From NCBI GenBank assembly GCA_019307805.1, contig JAFDIX010000141.1, forward strand, positions 1 through 15,552: DNA of 15,552 nt, read 5' to 3'. Positions within the stretch are counted from its first letter, which is position 1, and every line of letters starts with the position of its first letter. Source of the stretch: Deltaproteobacteria bacterium. Lineage in GTDB: Bacteria > Desulfobacterota > DSM-4660 > Desulfatiglandales > HGW-15. Under the pieces are notes generated by a model. The model saw nothing but the letters and a program-made list of their open reading frames with translations. It made no database searches and was not told the DNA's origin. The position numbers and the translations under genes are program-made. Shown here one piece after another: positions 5,641-11,865 of this stretch.

Positions 5641-7461
5641 GTGAGAAAGTGGGCAACCTTAATATTGATTTTCTTGATGTGGCCCGGGCCCAACACAGTC
5701 TCGGGGGCGGTCAACGACCCTGCCCTAGGGCAACTCCAAGAGAGCATAAACCAGGCAGTGGCCGTGGTGCGGCCATCAGTGGTCAGCATAAAGGCCCAAA
5801 AAAAGAAGAGGACGGATGCAACAGGCCAGGGGTTCATCTGGTATGAGAGTATCGGATCGGGTTTCTTAATAGATGAGCGGGGTTTTATTTTGACTAACTA
5901 TCACGTGGCGGGGGGAGCCGAAAGTATTACGGTAACGCTCTGGCGGTCGCAACAGAGCGAGTTTTTCGCACGGGTGGTACATGCAGACAAATCCCTTGAT
6001 CTCATGGTGCTCAAGATTGATAGCAATGAACGCTTTTCACCTGCCACGCTCGGGGATTCTGACAGGATCGAGACAGGGGACTGGGGGATTAGCGTGGGAA
6101 GTCCTTTTGGGTTTGAACACAGCGCCTCCCTCGGAATCGTGAGCGATCTACACAGGGACCTGATGATTGGCCGGACATCGTATAAAAACATGATTCAAAC
6201 AGACGCTGTTATCAATGAGGGCAACAGTGGCGGTCCCTTCATAGACATAAACGGCAGGGTGGTCGGTATTGCTACGGCCATTTATGCCCCCGCGGGGACA
6301 TATACGGGTGTTGGTTTTGCCATCCCGATCAACAGGGCAAAACATTTTTTCACCCACGTGACCGGCGCTGTGAAGGCGGCACTCACGGTTGCGGCCGGCC
6401 CGGCCAAGGAACCTATCAACCTCAACAAAAATATGCCTAACGATGCGACTCACAAAAAATTCGCAGATTGCACCACGTGCCACACCATAACACAAAAGAT
6501 GGTGATCAGTCAGAAGGCCGGCATGTCTCATCCTATGGTGGGCGCTTGCGATAAGTGTCACATCACGGAAAAAGGCCCTGTCAACAAAGGGCCTATAACC
6601 GTGGCCGCAACCAGGCCGGTTGCGACACCACCGGATTCTAATCAAGGAGTTGGCGGCCCTTTCTATGGCATAATTCTTAAGCTAGCCCTGATTGTCTTGG
6701 TCTCTTCCATCGTTTTCACCATGTTGGGGGTGGGTGGCGGTTTTATGTATGTGCCGATACTGCTCACTTGTGGCATTGATTTTCATACAGCCGCCACCAC
6801 GAGCCTGCTCATGTTGGCCACCGCCCAGATATCAGCTTCGTACGTCTTTTTCAGATCCGGTTTGGTGGACCTGAAACTCATCATGATACTAGAATTGCCG
6901 ACTATGATCGGCGCCTTTGCAGGCGGGCTGTTTTCAGATCATTTCAATGTGGCCCTGTTGGCAATAATGTTTTCCTGTACTCTGTTTCTGGCGAGTTATT
7001 TCATGCTGCAAGATGATATGCAACCGGCAGGGCCAGGGGGAAGTGTGAGCACCAGCCCCTGGAACTGGCATGGTGAATTTAGGGGACATGCCTACAGTGT
7101 AGACATGATGGTAGCCTTCCCTCTGACCTTTGGGATCGGGTTCATGGGTGGATTGTTGGGGCTTGCCGGTGGATGGCTGAAGGTGCCGATGATGGTGGTG
7201 ATGTTTGGCATTCCCATGAAAGTCGCTGTAGCCACATCTTCCTTGATGGTACCGATTACCGGGTTTGCAGGCTTTCTCGGGCACAGTGTTTTAGGACATT
7301 TTGATCCTAGATTGGCCCTACCCCTTTGTGTGCTCGCTGTGGCCGGTGCCCAGATAGGATCCAGGCTATCCATAAAGACGGACAGCAGTCTGCTGAGGTT
7401 CATCTTTGCCTTTGTCCTGGGGGTAGTTGGGTTGTGGATGCTTTTGAGGGTGTTTTTTTAG
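5641..7461 (+). CDS. MamE/MamO-type protease with magnetochromes and TauE-like permease
   Basis: A 606-residue fusion. An N-terminal signal peptide or anchor (1-23) is followed by an HtrA/trypsin-like protease (about 30-235) with an apparently complete triad: H88 (LTNYHV), D120 (SLDLMVLK) and S196 (GNSGGP). Two magnetochrome motifs follow (CTTCH, C277-H281; CDKCH, C303-H307), then a TauE/SafE-like permease (about 341-606). In Magnetospirillum, MamE holds the active protease, hemes and PDZ domains, while MamO holds a degenerate protease and the TauE domain. Here the active protease and hemes are joined to TauE and PDZ is absent. Such proteins of deltaproteobacterial clusters have been called MamEO. 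The likely role is processing magnetosome proteins and controlling crystal maturation. The GTG at 5641 has GGA ten bases upstream and gives a good signal peptide. Confidence 0.82.
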   Translation: MRKWATLILIFLMWPGPNTVSGAVNDPALGQLQESINQAVAVVRPSVVSIKAQKKKRTDATGQGFIWYESIGSGFLIDERGFILTNYHVAGGAESITVTLWRSQQSEFFARVVHADKSLDLMVLKIDSNERFSPATLGDSDRIETGDWGISVGSPFGFEHSASLGIVSDLHRDLMIGRTSYKNMIQTDAVINEGNSGGPFIDINGRVVGIATAIYAPAGTYTGVGFAIPINRAKHFFTHVTGAVKAALTVAAGPAKEPINLNKNMPNDATHKKFADCTTCHTITQKMVISQKAGMSHPMVGACDKCHITEKGPVNKGPITVAATRPVATPPDSNQGVGGPFYGIILKLALIVLVSSIVFTMLGVGGGFMYVPILLTCGIDFHTAATTSLLMLATAQISASYVFFRSGLVDLKLIMILELPTMIGAFAGGLFSDHFNVALLAIMFSCTLFLASYFMLQDDMQPAGPGGSVSTSPWNWHGEFRGHAYSVDMMVAFPLTFGIGFMGGLLGLAGGWLKVPMMVVMFGIPMKVAVATSSLMVPITGFAGFLGHSVLGHFDPRLALPLCVLAVAGAQIGSRLSIKTDSSLLRFIFAFVLGVVGLWMLLRVFF

Positions 7462-7474
7462 GTCTCTGATTCTA

Positions 7475-8341
7475 ATGAAAAAGAAAAAAAAATTCAAAAT
7501 CAAGAACTATCTGTGGCCGGGGGGCATCCTGCTGGTCTTGGTTGCCGGAGCGGTTTGGACCAATGCAGGATTTGTTCAGAACGTGCCGTCAACATCAAGT
7601 CCGCCGGCTCAGCACTTGATGACTCCTCCCAGGCAGTTACCTGCGGCTGGGCATGGCGATGCGGCATCACCGCGCACGGCCCTGAAGGTGCAAGAAGGGA
7701 TCAGTCAGGTGGTCTCCATGGTCAGACCTGCCGTCGTGGGTGTGAGCAAACCAATAGGAAACCCGATCCCTGCGGCAACCGGATTGACATATCTCAATCC
7801 CTACTCCGGTACTCAAGGCGAGGTGGGTTCCGGGTTCATTGTCGACCGAAGGGGTTATGTGCTCACCACTTTTCAGACCGTTGGTAAGGCGAATTTGGTC
7901 GGAATAACCCTGTTTTCCGGCGGCAGGCGCGAGTATCAGGCAGACGTGATAGGCGTGGATCCCAAGACAGATCTTGCGCTTCTCAAGATACGTGCCCAAG
8001 AGGTCTTCCCGTCGGTTATCCTGGGCAATTCCGATCTGCTGGAAGTCGGTGATATTGTCTTTTCCGTTGGGAGTCCGTTCGGCTTTTCCAGGACCGTGAC
8101 AATGGGAATCGTGAGCAGCAACAGGCGAAGCCTGCGCATAGCCGGTACAAGATATCCGGACATGATTCAAACGGATGCGTCCATCAATGAGGGAAATGAC
8201 GGTGGCCCGCTGGTCAACGTCAGGGGAGAGGTCATTGGCGTCAATATGGCCTGCTATTTGGCAAACGACCACTATTCAGGGATAGGATTTGCCGTTCCAA
8301 TAAACGACGCGTTGCAGTTTCTGAATGCAACGCCTGGTTAG
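7475..8341 (+). CDS. Degenerate trypsin-like pseudo-protease (MamO-like)
   Basis: A 288-residue protein with a basic N-terminus, one membrane helix (about 13-32), a Pro-rich linker and an HtrA-type fold (about 70-285). Of the triad only D166 (KTDLALL) remains. The histidine position reads TTFQTV (Q134) and the serine position EGNDGGP (D242), so proteolysis is not expected. MamO of Magnetospirillum also has an inactive protease-like domain, which binds metal and promotes magnetite nucleation; this protein may be its counterpart without the TauE part. It follows the active protease gene by 13 bases and is probably co-transcribed. The Shine-Dalgarno before the ATG at 7475 is weak, suggesting coupling. 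Pairing of an active with an inactive protease is typical of magnetosome clusters. Confidence 0.75.
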   Translation: MKKKKKFKIKNYLWPGGILLVLVAGAVWTNAGFVQNVPSTSSPPAQHLMTPPRQLPAAGHGDAASPRTALKVQEGISQVVSMVRPAVVGVSKPIGNPIPAATGLTYLNPYSGTQGEVGSGFIVDRRGYVLTTFQTVGKANLVGITLFSGGRREYQADVIGVDPKTDLALLKIRAQEVFPSVILGNSDLLEVGDIVFSVGSPFGFSRTVTMGIVSSNRRSLRIAGTRYPDMIQTDASINEGNDGGPLVNVRGEVIGVNMACYLANDHYSGIGFAVPINDALQFLNATPG

Positions 8342-8351
8342 CCCTGTAGAC

Positions 8352-8494
8352 CGGTGAGTGGTGAATGGTGAGTGGTGAGGTGGTGAGTGGTGAATGGTGA
8401 GAGGTGAATGGTGAGTGGTGAGGGGTGAGAGGTGAGGGGTGAGAGGTGAGAGGTGAGAGGTGAGTGGTGAATGGTAAGTGGTGAGAGGTGAGAA
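8352..8494. repeat. 7-bp minisatellite (GTGAGTG family), array 2
   Basis: About 20 heptamers of the same family as array 1, richer in the GTGAGAG variant, with one GTGAGGTG slip. It begins 11 bases after the pseudo-protease stop. It has the same orientation and the same lack of C on the plus strand as array 1. Confidence 0.94.
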
Positions 8495-8506
8495 TGGAAA
8501 GAGAAC

Positions 8507-8668
8507 ATGTTTAATTCTTTGTACGAACAAGAGGCTGATTTCTTACAATCGGCGCATACGTCAATGACTGGTAGATACCTCCTACTAGGCATAGCCGTCG
8601 TGCTTGTTTTGCTTGGGATAGTGGCAGGCGATTTTTTTGAGACCTGGCGAAACGGGGCCACTCTCTGA
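8507..8668 (+). CDS. Small single-pass membrane protein (53 aa)
   Basis: The frame reads MFNSLYEQEADFLQSAHTSM, then a membrane helix YLLLGIAVVLVLLGIVAG and the tail DFFETWRNGATL. The ATG at 8507 follows GGAAAG nine bases upstream. The tail resembles the segment after the helix in the next gene (FGFDTWQEEMRQGADLL), suggesting that the two small proteins are related or bind the same partner. It could be a MamI-like protein, but I cannot confirm that. It lies between two minisatellite tracts. Confidence 0.6.
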   Translation: MFNSLYEQEADFLQSAHTSMTGRYLLLGIAVVLVLLGIVAGDFFETWRNGATL

Positions 8669-8699
8669 ACGGCGTGTATCGGGCTTGGATAGTCTCTGT

Positions 8700-8741
8700 C
8701 GGTGAGTGGTTAGAGGTGAATGGTGAGAGGTAGAAAGTGAG
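8700..8741. repeat. Short degenerate GTGAGTG tract, array 3
   Basis: About six heptamer-like units (GTGAGTG, GTTAGAG, GTGAATG, GTGAGAG) precede the next small gene. It looks like a decayed relative of arrays 1 and 2. The remainder of 8669-8810 holds only this tract and the hairpin at 8755. Confidence 0.75.
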
Positions 8742-8754
8742 CTAGAGTTGAGGT

Positions 8755-8773
8755 GTCCTGCCAAAGGCGGGAC
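8755..8773 (+). terminator. Stem-loop upstream of the 123-aa gene
   Basis: GTCCTGCC and GGCGGGAC form an eight-pair stem (one G-U pair) with an AAA loop. No U-tract follows, so it is more likely an mRNA-structural or processing hairpin than a true terminator. It ends 37 bases before the next start codon. Confidence 0.4.
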
Positions 8774-8810
8774 TCACATTAGGCACTTATATTTGGCAAG
8801 GAGGAAACTG

Positions 8811-9182
8811 ATGTCGGAACAGTATGTTGGCGTAGACCTGAAAAAGTGCGGGTACTTTTCCGGACTCGTGGTTGGCACGGCTGCCGTGGTGACCGTTATC
8901 TATTGGGGAATCTTTGGATTTGACACATGGCAGGAAGAGATGCGGCAGGGCGCGGATCTCCTGATGGCAGCCTCCGTCGCCCCGGTTGTTCCCGTCGCCC
9001 CGGTTGCTCAGCCAACTCGCAGTTTCAGGAGTGCCGGACAATACGTTTGCCCGCGAGACGGTGTGGTAGGACTCCCCGTCATTGACGCAGGTGGTGTTCC
9101 GCATTGTCCGGTGTGCGGTCAGGTAATGAGTTTTTACACCGCATCGCCCAACAGCATGACCCTGGCCGCAGGCGCCGGGTGA
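8811..9182 (+). CDS. Single-pass membrane protein with C-terminal CP..CPxCG motif (123 aa)
   Basis: The N-terminal part is polar (MSEQYVGVDLKKCGY), followed by one membrane helix (about 16-36), the motif FGFDTWQEEMRQGADLL, a Pro-Val-rich linker, and a region with YVCPRDGVVGLP and HCPVCGQVMSFY. The cysteines could form a small zinc- or iron-binding site or a disulfide. The ATG at 8811 has a strong AAGGAGG nine bases upstream and is preferred to the earlier 8748 start. By size and position between the protease genes and mamL it may be a MamI-like protein of these clusters, but I do not recognise it firmly. It ends LAAGAG-UGA inside a 63-bp repeat whose later units keep coding-like sequence in the same frame (see 9183-9398). 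Confidence 0.7.
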   Translation: MSEQYVGVDLKKCGYFSGLVVGTAAVVTVIYWGIFGFDTWQEEMRQGADLLMAASVAPVVPVAPVAQPTRSFRSAGQYVCPRDGVVGLPVIDAGGVPHCPVCGQVMSFYTASPNSMTLAAGAG

Positions 9183-9331
9183 CTTCCCCTGGTAGGCCTG
9201 GGAGGCATACAAAACAACACACGTCTGGCTGCAGGTGCAGGGTGACCGCCTCCAGCAAGCCCGGGGGGCATGCAAAACAACACACGTCTGGCTGCAGGTG
9301 CAGGGTGACCTCCGCCCGCGGGCCTGGGAGG
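9158..9331 (+). repeat. 63-bp tandem repeat across the end of the 123-aa gene
   Basis: Units end in the shared sequence GCAGGTGCAGGGTGAC at 9246 and 9309, with a diverged copy ending at 9183. The spacing is exactly 63 bp, or 21 codons. The two right-hand units share an almost unbroken stretch (GCATACAAAACAACACACG and following, one mismatch), while the first and last copies are only partly conserved. Confidence 0.9.
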
Positions 9332-9398
9332 TCAGCAAGGTGGTTTTCGTCTTGGTGCTGTTAATGCTCCGGCAGGACAGGGGGGGGCAGCCCCCTGA
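9183..9398 (+). other. In-frame coding-like extension with UGA codons in each repeat unit
   Basis: Continuing the 123-aa frame past its UGA (9180-9182) meets UGA again at 9243-9245 and 9306-9308, then a final UGA at 9396-9398, with no other stop. Between them it reads Gly/Ala/Pro/Asn-rich peptides such as IQNNTRLAAGAG, PPPASPGGMQ and QQGGFRLGAVNAPAGQGGAA. All of the first three UGA codons are followed by C and sit at the same place in the 63-bp unit. This could be the decayed tail of a longer repeat protein, or a frame used by UGA readthrough. Confidence 0.5.
9383..9395 (+). terminator. G-rich hairpin
   Basis: A run of G pairs with CCCCC across a CAG loop (five G-C pairs). It lies at the end of the coding-like extension. 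No U-tract follows, so termination is uncertain. Confidence 0.35.
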
Positions 9399-9411
9399 CT
9401 GAATCGCTAGG

Positions 9412-9428
9412 CACAGGCGGCGCCTGTG
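9412..9428. promoter_or_regulatory. Perfect inverted repeat before the NapH-like gene
   Basis: CACAGGC-GGC-GCCTGTG is a perfect seven-pair stem ending 13 bases before the ATG at 9442. It could form an mRNA hairpin next to the ribosome binding site (GGAAAG) or serve as a protein-binding palindrome. Its function is unknown. Confidence 0.45.
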
Positions 9429-9441
9429 AGTGGAAAGAAAT

Positions 9442-10287
9442 ATGACTCTTTCAAAGTTTAGGCAACTGCTCCAATTGTTAAGTACTGTTTTGGTTAACAG
9501 TTATATCGGGACATTTTATGTCAAGGCCATAAATATCAATCCCTTAAAGGGAATATGCGTTCCCTTTTTGAACTGTTACGCATGTCCCACGGCGTTGTTT
9601 TCATGTCCGATCGGGACCTTGCAGCATTTTATGGCCATTCGTGCCATTCCGGTCTATCTGTTGGGATTCATAGCCATGATCGGCATCACAACAGGACGGA
9701 TGGCCTGCGGTTGGCTTTGTCCATTCGGGTTTTTGCAGGACCTGATGTACAAGATCAAGTCACCGAAGTTCAAGATCCCGGTTATTTACAGCTATTTGAA
9801 ATACGCAGTCTTGGTTTTTCTTGTCCTGATTATTCCTTACCAAACCGGCGAGCTGTGGTTTTCAAAACTCTGTCCGGCAGGAACTCTGACGGCCGGGATA
9901 CCGTGGGCCCTGTGGAACCCAACGAACCCAACCACCGGTCGACCCGTCTTGCCCGACGGACCTGGGTTGATTTTTTACCTTTCGCTGATCATCCTGTTCG
10001 GGTTTCTGATCTGGTTCGTTGTAAGCAAGAGACCATTTTGCAGAACGGCCTGCCCAATGGGGGCGCTCTTGTCCTTGTTCAACCGTTATAGCATGGTACG
10101 CTTAGAGGTTGCGCCCCAGTGCGACGGATGCAATACCTGCCAGGCCAACTGCCCTGTGGATCTGGATGTTTATGTGGATGCCAATTCCATGGAATGTATC
10201 CGCTGCCTGGAATGTACGAAATGCGATCATGTTAGGCTGATTACGCCGTTTGCCGAGGCGAGGGAATTTAGATGTTCGAGGAGATAA
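9442..10287 (+). CDS. NapH-like membrane iron-sulfur protein
   Basis: A 281-residue polytopic membrane protein of the NapH/polyferredoxin type. It has several helices and the cysteine motifs NCYACP...SCPIG, CGWLCPFGFLQD, SKLCPAG and FCRTACPMGALL, followed by two ferredoxin-like motifs near the C-terminus (CDGCNTCQANCP and CIRCLECTKC). The second has unusual CxxCxxCxxC spacing and no following proline. NapH-type proteins pass electrons from the quinol pool through iron-sulfur clusters to periplasmic partners. Here the likely partners are magnetochrome proteins, which is inference. Deltaproteobacterial magnetosome clusters are known to carry such a protein (a Mad-type gene), but I leave the symbol blank. 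I chose the ATG at 9442 with GGAAAG upstream over a GTG at 9430. The end overlaps the next gene by 16 bases. Confidence 0.8.
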   Translation: MTLSKFRQLLQLLSTVLVNSYIGTFYVKAININPLKGICVPFLNCYACPTALFSCPIGTLQHFMAIRAIPVYLLGFIAMIGITTGRMACGWLCPFGFLQDLMYKIKSPKFKIPVIYSYLKYAVLVFLVLIIPYQTGELWFSKLCPAGTLTAGIPWALWNPTNPTTGRPVLPDGPGLIFYLSLIILFGFLIWFVVSKRPFCRTACPMGALLSLFNRYSMVRLEVAPQCDGCNTCQANCPVDLDVYVDANSMECIRCLECTKCDHVRLITPFAEAREFRCSRR

Positions 10288-10607
10288 AAAACCAGCCCAA
10301 TGACCGGACGATCTGGTTTCTGGTCGGAGTGGTGGCTTTGTGTGTGCTGCTGGTCCTTGTTGTGGTCTTTAACCACGACAAAGAGAAGCCGAGAAGCCCT
10401 CAAGGCATAGTGGCCGCAGCCTTCAACAATACTAATGTGTTTTCCGTAAAGGAGTGGAAGCCGGGCATGGGGTCCAAGCCCTTTATGTACCATCCGGCAG
10501 CATCTAATAGTGTAGTGTGGCGGCCGCTGCCGTCGAAAGCCGCACCCGGCGCCCTGCAGGGCCGGCATGGTTTCACGGCGTTACCTCCACGGCCTTGGGC
10601 GTCATAA
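10272..10607 (+). CDS. Hypothetical membrane-anchored protein (111 aa)
   Basis: One N-terminal membrane helix (about 14-34), then a basic, Pro-rich soluble tail with KEWKPGMGSKPFMYHP. No cysteine lies outside the helix and no domain is recognisable. The ATG overlaps the end of the NapH-like gene, with AGGGA upstream, so translation is probably coupled and the two may form a complex. The final 25 residues are low-complexity (Ala/Pro/Gly/Arg) and could reflect a changed frame. The protein is unrecognised, and the coding call rests on overlap and composition. Confidence 0.55.
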   Translation: MFEEIKNQPNDRTIWFLVGVVALCVLLVLVVVFNHDKEKPRSPQGIVAAAFNNTNVFSVKEWKPGMGSKPFMYHPAASNSVVWRPLPSKAAPGALQGRHGFTALPPRPWAS

Positions 10608-10677
10608 GAGCACCTAAAGTGTGAAGTATGTTTCCAATTACGTTTTTTGACTCTAATACCCAAAGAGAGACGGATCC

Positions 10678-10959
10678 ATGTATAAAACATTGACAACTAT
10701 CGTTTTGACTGGTGTAGCGGTGCTGTTTGCCATCCAGAACTTTGATCACGTCCCAGTGTATATCTTTTGGGGAAAAGTGCTCCAGATTCGATTGATATTT
10801 GTCGTTGCCATAGCAGGAACTGCGGGGTACATCATCAAGCATTTTGTGGGTATCAGAAGGGAAGAAAGGCTTAAGAGGCAATTTCGGATGTTCAGACAGA
10901 AAGGATACAAGACCAAGGTCAGGAGAAAACGCGAGGGATTCGATGAAGGCGATTTTTAA
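10678..10959 (+). CDS. mamL: MamL, LapA-like small membrane protein
   Basis: A 93-residue protein with two membrane helices (about 4-19 and 37-56). The first is followed by AIQNFDHVPVYIFWG, a LapA-domain signature. A strongly basic tail (IRREERLKRQF...KVRRKREG) follows and ends acidic. MamL is a known two-helix LapA-like protein whose cationic tail is thought to bend the membrane in magnetosome formation. It directly precedes mamM and mamN, the same order as in other magnetosome clusters. The ATG at 10678 is preceded by GGAT. The intergenic gap before it (10608-10677) shows no clear promoter. Confidence 0.8.
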   Translation: MYKTLTTIVLTGVAVLFAIQNFDHVPVYIFWGKVLQIRLIFVVAIAGTAGYIIKHFVGIRREERLKRQFRMFRQKGYKTKVRRKREGFDEGDF

Positions 10960-10970
10960 AAAAGGGAACT

Positions 10971-11840
10971 ATGCCTGAGAAACGTTGCGAAAAATGCGCG
11001 AGGAGAGTTGTCTTGGTGGGCATCTGGACCAATGTACTCATGGTGGTCTTGAAGTTTATCGTTGGCATTACCAGTGGGAGTAAGGCATGCATAGCCGACG
11101 GTCTTCACTCGGCATCCAATATCATAACGGCCTTCGCTATAGAAGTGAGTCACAGAGTCGGGAAAAAATCGAGCAACGCCCAATTTCATCACGGTTACGG
11201 TAAGGTGGAGTTTGTCGCTGCCGGCTTTGTCAGCCTCCTGATTATTGCAGGCGCCGTTACCCTGATCTCGGTTTCGATCAAAAACCTGATAAGGGAGCCA
11301 AGTGTGCCCCCGCATTTCTCTGCCGTGCTCATGGCTCTGATATCGATTGGGGCCAATGAGATGATGTTTCGTTACATGCGCTGTGCCGGTACCAGACTTA
11401 AGAGTCAGACCATTCTGGCCAATGCGTGGGCAAACAGGGCGGACTGCTTTTCCTCGATGGCTGTGATAATCGGTGTTGTGGGGGCCAAGCTCGGTTTACA
11501 CCACCTGGACCCTATCGCCGCTTTTTGCGTAGTGGCAATCATCATCAAGATTAGTATCAAGATCCTCGCGGATTCAGCCAAGGCTTTGATGGATTCATCA
11601 GTCAATGATGTATATGGCGAAGAAATAGAAACGATTGTTGAAAGTATGGAAGACGTTCAAGGCATTTGCAGACTGAGGACCAGGCACATTGGTCACAAGA
11701 TATGGGTTGAGCTGGATATCCTTGTGGCCACGGAATGTAATATTCGAGAGGGCCACATGATCGCAGACAGAGTCAAAAAGGCGCTTCTTGAAAAAGTGAC
11801 AGACCTGGAGAAGGCTTTTGTCAATTTTCAGCCGGCATAG
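10971..11840 (+). CDS. mamM: MamM-position cation diffusion facilitator
   Basis: A 289-residue CDF protein with an N-terminal CxxC (C6, C9), HHGYGKVEF and a C-terminal cytoplasmic domain from about residue 213. It is called MamM because it sits between mamL and mamN. MamM in models is the iron transporter that also stabilises MamB. However, the alignable transport-site residues read H46, N50 (in ADGLHSASN), A154 and D158 (in AWANRAD), so two of the four usual ligands are absent. Some segments (RYMRCAG, ALMDSSV) look more MamB-like, so the B/M naming of the two CDF genes could be reversed. AGGGAAC precedes the ATG at 10971, and the gene starts 11 bases after mamL. Confidence 0.75.
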   Translation: MPEKRCEKCARRVVLVGIWTNVLMVVLKFIVGITSGSKACIADGLHSASNIITAFAIEVSHRVGKKSSNAQFHHGYGKVEFVAAGFVSLLIIAGAVTLISVSIKNLIREPSVPPHFSAVLMALISIGANEMMFRYMRCAGTRLKSQTILANAWANRADCFSSMAVIIGVVGAKLGLHHLDPIAAFCVVAIIIKISIKILADSAKALMDSSVNDVYGEEIETIVESMEDVQGICRLRTRHIGHKIWVELDILVATECNIREGHMIADRVKKALLEKVTDLEKAFVNFQPA

Positions 11841-11865
11841 AGTTAGGAAATATTATCCATAATCC

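Noticed and set aside
5181..5656. Long minus-strand open frames of His-Ser-Pro-Leu-Thr repeats
   Set aside because: They are translations of the 7-bp minisatellite, open in every minus-strand frame because the array has no stop there. No start signal or domain supports them.
5343..8494. CRISPR array
   Set aside because: The units are seven bases long and contiguous, with no spacers and no cas genes nearby.
8276..8661. Minus-strand open frames across the second minisatellite
   Set aside because: Same cause as the first array, and they overlap the better-supported 53-aa gene.
9180..9308. Selenocysteine at the repeat UGA codons
   Set aside because: No redox-like context surrounds the codons and no obvious selenocysteine-insertion hairpin directly follows each one. 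Readthrough or decay is simpler.
9104..9364. Plus-strand frame with Cys/Arg-rich repeats (HTSGCRCRVT)
   Set aside because: It is another frame of the 63-bp repeat and overlaps the end of the 123-aa gene. Its composition is less protein-like than the in-frame extension.
10641..10677. Promoter-like TTTGACTCTAATAC before mamL
   Set aside because: The -35-like and -10-like elements are too close together and too near the start codon to be a convincing promoter.
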